Shown one piece after another: positions 6,753 to 15,539 of a DNA stretch of 31,725 bases. Each line of letters begins with the position of its first letter. The first letter of the stretch is position 1. A program made the position numbers and the translations under genes. The DNA lies in the NCBI GenBank assembly GCA_038210245.1, contig JBBQWW010000036.1:1-31725 (forward strand), in the 5' to 3' direction. This stretch comes from Bog-756 sp038210245 (GTDB taxonomy: Bacteria > Actinomycetota > Acidimicrobiia > Acidimicrobiales > RAAP-2). Below the pieces are notes generated by a model. That model did no database searches, was not told where the DNA came from, and was given only the letters and a program-made list of their open reading frames with translations.

Positions 6753-8825
6753 TCAGTCGGCCGACTCCTGGGCCGTCATCCGGGCCGGGCGAGCCCTCCG
6801 GGGCGGGACCGACGGCGGGACCGGTGTGGAGACGCCCAGGCCACCGACGGGTCGGGCCAGTTCGCCCACGGCGTCCCGGATGGTCTGGGCCACCCCGTCG
6901 GCATCGAGACCCAACCGGGCCAGAATCCGGTCCGGCTTGTCCTGGGGGATGTACGTCCTCGGGATCCCGAGGGAGATCACCGGCGGGGCCTCGCCCTGGG
7001 GGCACGACGCCCGCAGGGCCTCGGCCATGAACATGCCGGCGCCCCCCTGGCGCACGCCGTCCTCTGCGGTGATGACCACACCGTGGCGTCGGGCGTCGGC
7101 GAGCATGACCGGATCGGGGTCCGACACCACCCGCACATCCCACACCGTCACCTCGATGCCCTCGTCGGCTAGCATCCGGGCCGCCTCTTCGGCGGCGGTG
7201 ACCAGCTTGCCTACGGCCAGCACGCAGACTGAGCCGTCGCCGGTGCGCACCGCTCGGGCGTGGAGGCCCGAGCCGACCCCGCCCACCGCGTCTGGGTCGA
7301 CCCAGGGCGCCGGGGTCTTCGGAAAGCGGATCATGGAGGGGCCGTCGAGGGTCAGGGCCTCGGCCAGCATGACCTCGACCTCTTGCGCCGAGGAAGGGGC
7401 GAAGACGGTCATGCCCGGGATGGACAACCCGAGGGCCATGTCCAGCACCCCGTGGTGGCTGGGTCCGTCGTCCCCGGTGATGCCGGCCCGGTCGAGCACG
7501 AGCACGACGGGCAACCGGTGCAGCCCGACGTCCAGGTTGGCCTGGTCGAAGGCCCGGCTGAAGAAGGTCGAGTACACCGCCACCACCGGGCGCATCCCGG
7601 CCATGGCCATGCCCGCCGCCGCGGTGACGGCGTGCTGCTCGGCGATGCCCACATCGACGAAGCGGTCAGGGAAGCGGGCCTCGAAGGGCAGGAGACCGGT
7701 GGGCCCGGGCATGGCCGCAGTGATGGCCACGATACGGGGGTCGGCCTCGGCGTGGCGGAGCAGCGAGCGGGTGAAGGCGTCGGTGAAGGTGGTCACCGGG
7801 AGGACGGCGGCCACCTCAAGGTCGCCGTCCGGTTCCGGAGGACCCGGTTCCGGTGACCCCGGGGCCGGCCCAGCGCCGGCCGGCGATCCGGCCGTCCCGG
7901 CCACCGCACCGGTCGTGGCCACGCTGACCTTCACATCGTGGAGGCGCTGGACGTCGTCGTCCTCGGCCGGTGCGTAGCCCCGTCCCTTCTGGGTCATGAC
8001 GTGGACCACGATGGGCCCAGGCCACTCCGAGGCGTTGGCCAGGGCCTGCTCGACGCCGGCGATGTCGTGGCCATCGATGGGCCCGGCGTAGCGGATGCCC
8101 AGGGCTTCGAAGAAGGTGTGGGGCGTGACCACCTCGCGCAGGGCGCTGGTCAGGCCGTGGACCCCCGAATAGGCCAGATCACCCACGCCGGGCAGCTCGC
8201 GGATGAGGTGGCGAATGCGCTGACGGGCCTGCACGTAGGCCGGGTTGAGCCGGAGGTGGGTGAGGCTGAGGGACAGACGCGACACGGTGGGGGCGTAGGA
8301 ACGCCCGTTGTCGTTGAGCACGATGACCACCGGGGTGCCCGAGTGGCCCAGGTTGTTGAGGGCCTCGTAGGCCATGCCGCCGGTGAGGGCGCCGTCCCCG
8401 ACCACGGCCACCACCCGTCGTTGGCTGCCTTGGAGCTGAAACGCGCTGGCCAGGCCGTGGGCATAGCTGAGGATGGTCGAGGCATGGCTGTTCTCCACCC
8501 AGTCGTGCTCGGACTCGGTGCGGTTGGGGTAGCCGGACAGTCCGTCGACCTGGCGGAGCTCGGGGAAGGAATGGCGCCGGCCGGTGACCAACTTGTGCAC
8601 GTAGGCCTGGTGCCCGGTGTCCCACAGCAGCACGTCGCGGGGGGAGTCGAAGGTCCGATGCAGGGCCAGGGTCAACTCGACCACGCCCAGGTTGGAGCCC
8701 AGGTGGCCCCCGGTGGCGGTGACGGCGTCGACGATGAACTCGCGGATCTCGCCGGAGAGGATGGACAGCTCCTCGGGAGAGAGGTTGCGGAGGTCGGCGG
8801 GGCTGTCGATGGAGTCGAGGATCAT
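6753..8825 (-). CDS. dxs: 1-deoxy-D-xylulose-5-phosphate synthase
   Basis: The 690-residue protein condenses pyruvate with glyceraldehyde 3-phosphate, using thiamine diphosphate, in the first step of the MEP isoprenoid pathway in the cytoplasm. Visible marks are DTGHQAYVHKLVTGR, LSGYPNRTESEHD, the thiamine-binding VGDGALTGGMAYEALNN with GDG and a downstream NDN, HDIAGVEQAL, then the second domain with YSTFFSRAFDQ, DRAGITGDDGPSHHG and RFPKT. The ATG at 8825 opens MILDSIDSPADLRNLSPEEL, the usual start of the family; AAAAGGAA lies upstream, a little far at about 13 bases. It is 50-60 residues longer than usual because of a Gly/Ala/Pro-rich linker (about 7800-7915) between the first two domains and a Pro/Arg-rich tail. 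Confidence 0.95.
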   Translation of the reverse strand: MILDSIDSPADLRNLSPEELSILSGEIREFIVDAVTATGGHLGSNLGVVELTLALHRTFDSPRDVLLWDTGHQAYVHKLVTGRRHSFPELRQVDGLSGYPNRTESEHDWVENSHASTILSYAHGLASAFQLQGSQRRVVAVVGDGALTGGMAYEALNNLGHSGTPVVIVLNDNGRSYAPTVSRLSLSLTHLRLNPAYVQARQRIRHLIRELPGVGDLAYSGVHGLTSALREVVTPHTFFEALGIRYAGPIDGHDIAGVEQALANASEWPGPIVVHVMTQKGRGYAPAEDDDVQRLHDVKVSVATTGAVAGTAGSPAGAGPAPGSPEPGPPEPDGDLEVAAVLPVTTFTDAFTRSLLRHAEADPRIVAITAAMPGPTGLLPFEARFPDRFVDVGIAEQHAVTAAAGMAMAGMRPVVAVYSTFFSRAFDQANLDVGLHRLPVVLVLDRAGITGDDGPSHHGVLDMALGLSIPGMTVFAPSSAQEVEVMLAEALTLDGPSMIRFPKTPAPWVDPDAVGGVGSGLHARAVRTGDGSVCVLAVGKLVTAAEEAARMLADEGIEVTVWDVRVVSDPDPVMLADARRHGVVITAEDGVRQGGAGMFMAEALRASCPQGEAPPVISLGIPRTYIPQDKPDRILARLGLDADGVAQTIRDAVGELARPVGGLGVSTPVPPSVPPRRARPARMTAQESAD

Positions 8826-9088
8826 GGTTGTGTGACGGTTCCTTTTCAATGAGGCTACCAGCGACGCCCCCCGGCGCCTGCTGATGGCAGGACCCGGGGA
8901 GCCGGCCGGGGCGTGGCCGGGACGGACGGATCCTCCACCTTCCACCTGGTTCGGAGCAGACTGGCTTCGGTACGTCGCGGCGCCCGGGCCAGCGCCCGGC
9001 CCGAGGCGGGCCACAGCCACGGATGCACCGGGAACGGACGCTTCTGTCGGGCTGGCGCATCGGGTCGGGGAGAGACGGAGGGAACGCC

Positions 9089-9844
9089 ATGCAAGTCGAC
9101 ATCAAGGGCACCACCATGCCGCTGCTGGAGGTGATGCTCGACGCCGGGGAGTCGGTGATCTCCACCCACGGGGAGCTGTCGTGGATGTCGCCCAACGTGC
9201 AGCTCACCCAGACCACCTCGACCGGTGGCCAGAAGGGGATCATGAGCGGCCTCAAGCGGGCCGTGGGCGGCGGCGGACTGTTCCTGACCAAGTACGAGGC
9301 GAAGGACGGACCGGGGATGGTGGCCTTCTCGGCCAAGCTGCCCGGTCAGATCTTCGAGATCCCCATCGGACCGGGCCAGGGCTTCCTGGTGCACCGGCAC
9401 GGCTGGGTGTGCGGCACCGACGGGGTGGTACCGACCGTCGGGATGCAGCAGTCCTTCCGGGGCGGGATGTACGGGGGCGACGGATTCGTCCTGCAGCGGC
9501 TGGAGGGGGAGGGCCGGGCCTGGGTCGAGCTGGCCGGGGAGATCACCACCTACGAGCTGGCCGAGGGCCAGACCCTCCTGGTCCATCCGGGGCACGTGGG
9601 CCTGTTCGAGGACGTGGTCACCTTCAGCATCACCCGCCTGTCCGGCATCAAGAACATGGCCTTCGGGGGAGACGGGTTCCATCTGGTGTCCCTGACCGGC
9701 CCCGGTCGGGTGTGGCTGCAGAGCATGACCGTGGCCGTCCTGGCCCAGGCCATCGAGCCCTATCTGCCCCGGGGGGACGAGCATCCGGTGGCCGATGCCG
9801 GCATCGGTGGAGTGCTCGGCGGCATCATCGGCAAGAACCTCTGA
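9089..9844 (+). CDS. AIM24 / TIGR00266 family protein
   Basis: A 251-residue all-beta protein of the AIM24-like family (mitochondrial biogenesis AIM24, bacterial TIGR00266). Typical features are the opening EVMLDAGESVISTHGELSWMSPNV, a glycine-rich stretch GLKRAVGGGGLFLTKYEA, LPGQIFEIPI, LLVHPGHVGLFEDVV, an SGIKNMAFGGDGFHLVSLTGPG block and GGVLGGIIGKNL at the end. The family folds as a tryptophan-RNA-binding-attenuator-like beta structure; its biochemical role in bacteria is unknown. GGAGGG lies just upstream of ATG 9089; longer upstream reading lacks homology. It is divergent from dxs across 263 bases in which I see no clear regulatory motif. Confidence 0.88.
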   Translation: MQVDIKGTTMPLLEVMLDAGESVISTHGELSWMSPNVQLTQTTSTGGQKGIMSGLKRAVGGGGLFLTKYEAKDGPGMVAFSAKLPGQIFEIPIGPGQGFLVHRHGWVCGTDGVVPTVGMQQSFRGGMYGGDGFVLQRLEGEGRAWVELAGEITTYELAEGQTLLVHPGHVGLFEDVVTFSITRLSGIKNMAFGGDGFHLVSLTGPGRVWLQSMTVAVLAQAIEPYLPRGDEHPVADAGIGGVLGGIIGKNL

Positions 9845-9962
9845 CGCCCCGTCAGCTAGCTTCGGGGACCGGCCGGTCGAGGGACCGGTGCCACGATCGG
9901 CCTCCCCGCCGGCTACCGGTAGGCCCGGCCGTTCCGGGTGAGGGAGCCGGGGGAGGGAGGCA

Positions 9963-10970
9963 GTGGTGTCCGTAGCGGGGAAGGGGGAGCCAGCCGTGGT
10001 CGAGCAGCATCCGGACGACGAGTTCCATCCCGCCGACTCGGACGACCCAAACTGGACCGAAACCTGCTGGTTCACCTTCACGGTGCCCGACCGCCGGCTG
10101 TCAGGCCAGTTCTACCCGTTCTTCCGGACCACCCAGGGGGTGCTGTCCGCTGGGGCGTTCTTTTGGGATCAGTCCGGTCACACGCCGGCGGACATCCTCC
10201 ACGCCCGACACTTCTGGCACCTGCCCATCCCCGACCAGCCCCTGTCGGACATCCAGCTGCCCAACGGGATCAGCTACAGGTGCATCCAGCCCCGGCAGGC
10301 CTATGAGCTCTCGTACCGCGATCCTGACGCCGGCCACGGTGCCGAGCCGGCCATCAGCGTGGACCTGACCTTCACCGGTATCGCCCGGCCCAACTACCTG
10401 GGCGCGTCCCACCTCGACCAGCCCGGCCGGTACCAGGGGACTATCACCCTGGCCGGCGAGGAGTTCGCCGTGGACTCCTTCGGCTTCCGGGACCGCTCGT
10501 GGGGCCCCCGATCGCAGTTCGGCTACGGCATCCACGGCACCCCGGCCCGGTGCGGGGGTTACAGCTATGCCACCGCCTCGCACCGAGATGGGTTCCACGC
10601 CATCACCATGGACTTCGACGGGGGCTCCATCGGGGGGACCGGAGCAGGCAGCCTGGCCATTCACGGCTACGTACTGCGGGACGGGGAGTGGTCCAAGGTG
10701 GCTTCCGGGAGCCGCTCGGTGTTGGCCCGCCATCCCGACACCGCCTATCCCACCGCGGTGGCCGTCGACCTGGTCGACGAGCTCGGCCGTTCCCTGCACG
10801 CCGAAGGCCGGTGCCTCAACGGCCTGGGCCTCTTCCTCAATCCCAACCTCTATTCGGTCAACTGCCTGACCCAGTGGAGCTTCGACGGGATCGAGGCCTA
10901 TGGCGAGGACCACGACAACTGGAGCGCCACCGGGATCCGGGAGTTCCTCCGATCCCGGGCCGTCCCCTGA
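9963..10970 (+). CDS. Conserved protein of the CrtC/lipocalin-like (DUF7064/DUF7065) type
   Basis: A 335-residue protein with features I associate with the paired beta-barrel domains DUF7065 and DUF7064, related to hydroxyneurosporene synthase (CrtC)-like folds. The N-terminal half has DDPNWTETCWFTFTVP and an acid-rich beta pattern; the second half carries the hallmark DSFGFRDRSWGPRSQFGYGIHG. In actinobacteria such genes often lie near acyl-CoA dehydrogenases, steroid genes and phosphotransferase-family kinases, as here. The enzymatic role is not established. The start is GTG 9963 or 9966, directly after GGGGGAGGGAGG; the spacing slightly favours 9966. It is followed 78 bases later by the kinase-like gene in the same direction. 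Confidence 0.72.
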   Translation: MVSVAGKGEPAVVEQHPDDEFHPADSDDPNWTETCWFTFTVPDRRLSGQFYPFFRTTQGVLSAGAFFWDQSGHTPADILHARHFWHLPIPDQPLSDIQLPNGISYRCIQPRQAYELSYRDPDAGHGAEPAISVDLTFTGIARPNYLGASHLDQPGRYQGTITLAGEEFAVDSFGFRDRSWGPRSQFGYGIHGTPARCGGYSYATASHRDGFHAITMDFDGGSIGGTGAGSLAIHGYVLRDGEWSKVASGSRSVLARHPDTAYPTAVAVDLVDELGRSLHAEGRCLNGLGLFLNPNLYSVNCLTQWSFDGIEAYGEDHDNWSATGIREFLRSRAVP

Positions 10971-11048
10971 ACCGATCTGACCGACCACCGACCAGACCCA
11001 CCAACCAGACCCAACGACCAGACAACGACCAGACGAGGTGCACGACCC

Positions 11049-12176
11049 ATGGTTATGACCGACGGACCCAGCAGCGAACGACCAAAGACATCCACCCGCG
11101 ACTACGACCAGCTCCGGGCCCAGCTCGAGGCCTGGCTGCAAGAGCGGGTGCCGGGGTCGACCGTCTCGGAGCTGATCGTGCCCGAGTCGAACGGCATGTC
11201 CTCGGAGACCGTGCTGTTCGACCTGACCGTGCCCGGCGAGGCCAAGCCCCGGGGGTTGGTGGCCCGCATCGCCCCCGACCCGGCCGCCGACCCGGTGTTC
11301 ATGACCTACGACATGGAGCGCCAGTTCCTGACCATGCAGATGGTGGCCGAGCACACCGATGTCCCCGTACCCACGGTGTTGTGGCTCGAGAACGGCACCG
11401 ACGTCATCGGGGTGCCGTTCTTCGTCATGGAGCGGGTCAGCGGCATCGTCCCGCCCGACGTGCTGCCCTACACCTTTGGGGACAACTGGTTCTTCGAGGC
11501 CGAACTGGCCGACCAGCAGCGGCTGGAGCGTACCGCCGTGGAGGCTCTGGCTGCCCTGCACGCGCTGACGGTGGAGGGTCCGGCCGCCTTCCTGGCCGGG
11601 CCCGACGACGGAGCCAGCCCCCTCCGGCACCATGTGCGGGAGATGCGGGCGTACTACGACTGGGTGGCCGCCGACGGGGTCAGTTCCCCGCTCATCGAGC
11701 GGGGCTTCGAGTGGCTAGAAGAGCACTGGCCCGGCAACGAGGACGACGCCGTGTTCAGCTGGGGCGACGCCCGGGTGGGCAACATGATGTTCGAGGACTT
11801 CGAGCCGGTGGCCGTGCTGGACTGGGAGATGGCCTCGGTGGGCCCCCGGGAGATCGATCTGGGCTGGATGATCTACATCCACCGGTTCTTCCAGGACCTG
11901 GTGGAGGACCTAGGCCTCCCCGGGATGCCCCACATCCTGAAGCGCCAGACGGTGGCCGACCTCTACCGGTCGATCACCGGCTACGAGCCGAAGGACCTCG
12001 ATTTCTACACGGCCTACGCCGCTTTGCGCCACGGCATCGTGATGTTCCGGATCACCCGCCGGTCCATCCGGTTCGGCGAGGCAGAGATGCCCGACGACCC
12101 CGACCACGCCATCCTCCACCACGCCCATCTGGCCCGGATGCTGGACGGCGTCTACTGGGGCGAGGTCAAGGACTGA
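11049..12176 (+). CDS. Phosphotransferase (APH / ACAD10-11 type) family protein
   Basis: This 375-residue protein has the aminoglycoside phosphotransferase-like kinase fold. The nucleotide-binding lobe holds SNGMSSETVLFDL and LVARIAP (candidate ATP lysine replaced by Arg), and the hinge carries FFVMERVSGIVPPDV. The catalytic loop reads SWGDARVGNMMF, with Trp in place of the usual His but the Asp and Asn kept, followed by the metal-binding VLDWEMASVGPREIDLGW. This variant resembles the ACAD10/11-type kinases that phosphorylate 4-hydroxyacyl-CoA and actinobacterial relatives next to fatty acid or steroid genes. GAGGTG lies 8 bases before ATG 11049; ATG 11055 is an alternative. It is probably cotranscribed with the preceding CrtC-like gene. 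Confidence 0.87.
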   Translation: MVMTDGPSSERPKTSTRDYDQLRAQLEAWLQERVPGSTVSELIVPESNGMSSETVLFDLTVPGEAKPRGLVARIAPDPAADPVFMTYDMERQFLTMQMVAEHTDVPVPTVLWLENGTDVIGVPFFVMERVSGIVPPDVLPYTFGDNWFFEAELADQQRLERTAVEALAALHALTVEGPAAFLAGPDDGASPLRHHVREMRAYYDWVAADGVSSPLIERGFEWLEEHWPGNEDDAVFSWGDARVGNMMFEDFEPVAVLDWEMASVGPREIDLGWMIYIHRFFQDLVEDLGLPGMPHILKRQTVADLYRSITGYEPKDLDFYTAYAALRHGIVMFRITRRSIRFGEAEMPDDPDHAILHHAHLARMLDGVYWGEVKD

Positions 12177-12202
12177 GCAGAGGTGCCGTCGGGCGGGCGA
12201 GG

Positions 12203-12216
12203 CCCCCCCGGGGGGG
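12203..12216. terminator. C7/G7 inverted repeat between convergent genes
   Basis: Seven C followed by at least seven G form a loop-free inverted repeat between the stops of the kinase-like gene (12176) and the convergent thioesterase gene (12218). It could act as a bidirectional terminator, but the absence of a loop makes the hairpin poor. It is also a slippage-prone tract where assembly errors may occur. Confidence 0.35.
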
Positions 12217-12217
12217 G

Positions 12218-12595
12218 TCAGCGGACGTTGTCGAGGAAAGTGTCCCGGTCGACGATGACCCGGATGAGCTTGCCCGCCGCCACCAGGCCAGCGCTCTCGG
12301 ACACCGAGAGGGTGAAGACCAGCCGCCGGCCCTCGATGCGGTCGAGGGTGGCCTCGGCCCACACGGTGCCCCCGACGCCCACCGGCACCAGGTGGTCGAA
12401 CTGCAGGCGCTTGGCCACCGACGTGCAGGCGGGCGGGAGCTCACCCTCGATGGATCGGCAGCTGGCTTCCTCGCACAGGGCCACCAGCCGGGGGGTGGCC
12501 AGTACCGGCACCGTCCCCGACCGGAGGGCCTCGGCGGTGTCGGCCTCGGTCACCACCAGTTCGATGCGGGCCGAGAGACCGGTGCGGGGAGCCAC
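12218..12595 (-). CDS. FlK-like hotdog-fold thioesterase family protein
   Basis: About 125 residues with the hotdog pattern of fluoroacetyl-CoA thioesterase-like proteins: LSARIELVVTEADTA, then VPVLATPRLVALCEEAS at the helix, QFDHLVPVGVGGTVWAEATL and IEGRRLVFTLSVSESAGLVAAG in the central strands. The family hydrolyses acyl-CoA thioesters; here the substrate is unknown, though the acyl-CoA enzymes nearby make that activity fit. I chose GTG 12595, where homology begins. GTG 12631 would add 12 residues (MADACCVTYRTG) and cannot be excluded; neither start has a convincing ribosome binding site. It is divergent from tldD. Confidence 0.8.
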   Translation of the reverse strand: MAPRTGLSARIELVVTEADTAEALRSGTVPVLATPRLVALCEEASCRSIEGELPPACTSVAKRLQFDHLVPVGVGGTVWAEATLDRIEGRRLVFTLSVSESAGLVAAGKLIRVIVDRDTFLDNVR

Positions 12596-12663
12596 GCCGG
12601 TACGATACGTGACACAGCAGGCATCGGCCACCTAGCGCCGAGCAGTAGAGCGAGGAGGCTGTG

Positions 12664-14058
12664 GTGATCGATACCCCTGTACTCGAGCGGGTGCTCGGCG
12701 AGGCCCTACGCCACGGCGGTGAGTTCGCCGAGGTGTTCGCCGAGGACCGGTCGACCTCATCGGCCCTGCTGGACGACGGCCGGGTCGAGGAGCTGTCCTC
12801 CGGGCGCGAGCGGGGAGCGGGCATCCGGGTGGTCTCCGGGGACACCACCGGCTTCGCTCACACCGCCGACCTGAGCGAGGCCGGTCTCCTGCGCGCCGCC
12901 GAGGCGGCCTCGGCCGTGGCCAGGAGCGGCGGGGGCGGGACGGCCACGGTGGCCGTCGGACCGCTGCGGACCGGGGCGTCGACGGGCCGGGACGGTTCCG
13001 CCCCCCTGTCCCTGGCCTCCAAGGGTGACAGCCTCGACCTGCTGAGAAGGGCCGACGAGGCCGCCCGGTCCTCGGACGGGGCCATCACCCAGGTCCAGGC
13101 CGGCTGCGGGGGCTCGCGTCGGCAGGTGCTCATTGCTAACTCGGAGGGCCTCTACGCCCGGGACGAGCAGGCCCGTACCCGTTTCTCGGTCTCGTGCGTG
13201 GCCTCGGGCGACACCGGTCTGCAGACCGGCTTCGAGACCGCGGCCCGGACGCTCGGCTTCGAGCTGTTCGACGAGGTCTCGGTGGAGGAGCTGGCCGGGT
13301 TGGCCGCCCGACGGGCCCTGTCCAAGCTGTCGGCCCGCCCGGCTCCGTCCGGCGAGGTGCCCGTCGTCCTGGCCGGGGGGAGCGGCGGCATCCTGTTCCA
13401 CGAGGCCTGCGGCCATGGGCTCGAGGCCGACCACATCGTGAAGGACGCCTCCGTCTACACCGGCATGGTGGGCCAGCAGGTGGCCAGTCCGTTGGTCACC
13501 CTGGTCGACGACGGGACCGTCGGATCCGAGTGGGGCACCTTCGCCGTGGACGATGAGGGCCGACCGGCCCAGCGGAACGTCCTCATCGAGAACGGGATCC
13601 TCACCGACTACCTGTGGGACTACCTGCGGGCCCGCAAGGAGGGGCGGCTGTCCTCGGGCAACGGCCGCCGCCAGACCTACCAGCACCTGCCCATGGTGCG
13701 TATGACCAACACCTTCCTCCTGCCCGGCCAGGAGGATGCCGACGAGATCGTGGCCCAGACCCCGAACGGGGTCTACGTGGCCAAGCTGGGCGGTGGGCAG
13801 GTCAACACCACCACCGGCGACTTCGTCTTCGGGACCACCGAGGCCTACCTCATCGAGGGCGGGAAGATCACCGAGCCTCTTCGGGATGCCAACCTCATCG
13901 GCAACGGCCCCGAGATCCTCAAGCGCATCGATGCGGTGGCCACGGACTTCGCCATGACCCCGGGGACCTGTGGGAAGGACGGCCAGAGCGTCCCGGTGGG
14001 GTGCGGGCAGGCCACCATGCGACTGACCGGCGTGACCATCGGGGGGACCGCCGAATGA
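12664..14058 (+). CDS. tldD: TldD metallopeptidase subunit
   Basis: A 464-residue TldD. The zinc motif HEACGHGLE (HExxxH, residues 246-251) is intact, followed by SVYTGMVGQQVASPLVTLVDDG, GRRQTYQHLPMVRMTNTFL and the C-terminal GNGPEILKRIDAVATDFAM and GTCGKDGQSVPVGCGQ, all characteristic. With TldE it forms a heterodimeric protease that degrades unfolded peptides and in some bacteria matures peptide products such as microcin B17. GTG 12664 is preferred over GTG 12661 because GGAGG then sits five bases away. It overlaps tldE by ATGA, so the two subunits should be made in step. No RiPP precursor or maturation gene is seen nearby, so general peptide turnover is the simpler reading. Confidence 0.94.
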   Translation: MIDTPVLERVLGEALRHGGEFAEVFAEDRSTSSALLDDGRVEELSSGRERGAGIRVVSGDTTGFAHTADLSEAGLLRAAEAASAVARSGGGGTATVAVGPLRTGASTGRDGSAPLSLASKGDSLDLLRRADEAARSSDGAITQVQAGCGGSRRQVLIANSEGLYARDEQARTRFSVSCVASGDTGLQTGFETAARTLGFELFDEVSVEELAGLAARRALSKLSARPAPSGEVPVVLAGGSGGILFHEACGHGLEADHIVKDASVYTGMVGQQVASPLVTLVDDGTVGSEWGTFAVDDEGRPAQRNVLIENGILTDYLWDYLRARKEGRLSSGNGRRQTYQHLPMVRMTNTFLLPGQEDADEIVAQTPNGVYVAKLGGGQVNTTTGDFVFGTTEAYLIEGGKITEPLRDANLIGNGPEILKRIDAVATDFAMTPGTCGKDGQSVPVGCGQATMRLTGVTIGGTAE

Positions 14059-15452
14059 GCGCCGTGACCGCCCCTGACGCCTCGACCACGGCCGGCTCAG
14101 GTGCCGACGAGCTGCTCGCCCTGGCCGACCGGGTGGCCGGCTGGGCCCGGACCGGTGAGGAGCTCGAGGTGTACGTGGCCCGAGGCGACGAGACCGACAT
14201 CCGGGCCTATGACGGCGAGGTGGAGTCGCTGACCTCGGCCACCTCGGCCGGCATCGGGATCCGGGTGGTGGTCGATCACAAGCTGGGTTTCGCCTGGGCC
14301 GGCTCGCTCGACCCGTCGGTGCTGGAGGAGACGCTGGCCGAGGCCCGGGACAACGCCACCTACGCCACGCCCGACGAGCACGTGCAGCTGGCCGTGCCCG
14401 ATGGCGTGGCTGCAGTGCCGGTCGATCTGTGGGACGAGGCTCTAGCCTCAGTGCCGACCACCGACAAGGTGGCCCTGGCCCTGGCGCTCGAGGCCCGGGC
14501 CCGGGGCGCGGATCCCCGTATCCGCCAGGTGGACCACGCCGACTACGGCGATGCCTCCGTCGAGGTGGCTCTGGTCTCCACCACCGGTATCCGGTCCTCG
14601 AGTCGGAAGACGTCGGGGTACATCTCGGTAGGGGTCATCGCCGGCGAGGGTGAGGCCAGCCAGACCGGCAGCGGCTTCAGCGTCGACCGCGGCGTATCCG
14701 GACTCGACCTCGACCAGGCCGCAGACGATGCCGTGACCCGGGCGGTCCGCATGCTCGGCGCCACCAAGGGGCCGTCGGGCCGATCCGTGGTCGTCTTCGA
14801 CCGGCGCGTGGCCTCCACCCTCTTATCCGTGGTGTCCTCGGCCCTCTCCGGTGAGGCCGTAGCCAAAGGTCGGTCGTTCTTCGCCGGCCGCATCGGTGAG
14901 CTGGTGGGTGACCCGGGCCTGACCCTGGTGGACGATCCCACCGATCCGCGCGCCTACGGGGCGGCGGCCTACGACGCCGAGGGGCTGGCCTGTCGGCGGA
15001 ACGTCCTCATCGACCACGGTGTGCTGCGATCCTTCCTCTACGACACCGTCTCGGCGTCGAGGGCCGGCGTCGGCTCCACCGGCTCGGCCGTGCGGGGAGG
15101 GTTCGCGGGGACACCGGGGCCGGGCTGTCGGGCCCTGACGCTGGCTCCCGGGCCGGAAGGGTACGACGAGCCGGGAGTGTTGGCCGCCGTGGGGGAGGGG
15201 CTGCTGGTGCAGTCCCTCACCGGGGTGCACTCAGGGGTCAACCCGATCAGCGGGGACTTCTCCGTCGGGGCCGAAGGCCTGATGATCCGGAACGGGAAGC
15301 TGGCCGAGCCGGTCCGGGAGATCACCGTGGCCTCCACACTCCAGCGCATCCTGCACTCCTTGGTGGCCATCGGTGCTGACGTGGAGTGGCTACCTGGCAT
15401 CGCCGCCGGCCAGACGCTGGCGGTGGGCGACATGCAGATCAGCGGAGTGTGA
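14055..15452 (+). CDS. tldE: TldE/PmbA metalloprotease subunit
   Basis: A 465-residue partner of TldD. It shows the PmbA/TldE pattern: EVYVARGDETDIRAYDGEVESL, GIGIRVVVDHKLGFAWAGSL, PSGRSVVVFDRRVASTLLS, DDPTDPRAYGAAAYDAEG, IDHGVLRSFLYDTVSA and the C-terminal TGVHSGVNPISGDFSVGAEG. It lacks the HExxxH motif, as expected for the non-catalytic subunit. The start ATG is within the last codons of tldD (ATGA), indicating translational coupling. A nested hairpin follows the stop and is shared with the convergent pilO. Confidence 0.93.
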   Translation: MSAVTAPDASTTAGSGADELLALADRVAGWARTGEELEVYVARGDETDIRAYDGEVESLTSATSAGIGIRVVVDHKLGFAWAGSLDPSVLEETLAEARDNATYATPDEHVQLAVPDGVAAVPVDLWDEALASVPTTDKVALALALEARARGADPRIRQVDHADYGDASVEVALVSTTGIRSSSRKTSGYISVGVIAGEGEASQTGSGFSVDRGVSGLDLDQAADDAVTRAVRMLGATKGPSGRSVVVFDRRVASTLLSVVSSALSGEAVAKGRSFFAGRIGELVGDPGLTLVDDPTDPRAYGAAAYDAEGLACRRNVLIDHGVLRSFLYDTVSASRAGVGSTGSAVRGGFAGTPGPGCRALTLAPGPEGYDEPGVLAAVGEGLLVQSLTGVHSGVNPISGDFSVGAEGLMIRNGKLAEPVREITVASTLQRILHSLVAIGADVEWLPGIAAGQTLAVGDMQISGV

Positions 15453-15489
15453 GGACCGGGTCACCCTGACCGAGACGCTCGCCGTGGTC

Positions 15490-15530
15490 ATCAAGGGCTC
15501 CGTGGCCGGGCCTCGGAGCGACTACTTGAT
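15490..15530. terminator. Nested hairpin between convergent tldE and pilO
   Basis: Two stems nest: ATCAAG (15490-15495) pairs with CTTGAT (15525-15530) and GCTCCG (15497-15502) pairs with CGGAGC (15514-15519), with an 11-base loop. Lying 37 bases after tldE and 9 bases after pilO, it could terminate transcription from both sides. Confidence 0.6.
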
Positions 15531-15539
15531 CCCGCCCCG

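Noticed and set aside
9842..9878. TGACG-CCC-CGTCA hairpin and GACCGGCCGGTC palindrome after the AIM24 gene
   Set aside because: Both are short and typical of chance in this base composition; a terminator role is possible but not supported by position or a U tract.
12661..12663. GTG 12661 as the tldD start
   Set aside because: It would leave only two bases after GGAGG; GTG 12664 gives five and begins the family's N-terminus just as well.
10101..12667. Long open frames antisense to, and in another frame of, the CrtC-like and kinase-like genes
   Set aside because: They span two real genes with clear motifs and starts, and show no domain of their own.
12664..15452. TldD/TldE as part of a RiPP biosynthesis cluster
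   Set aside because: No precursor peptide, cyclodehydratase or transporter gene is nearby; the general peptidase role is simpler.
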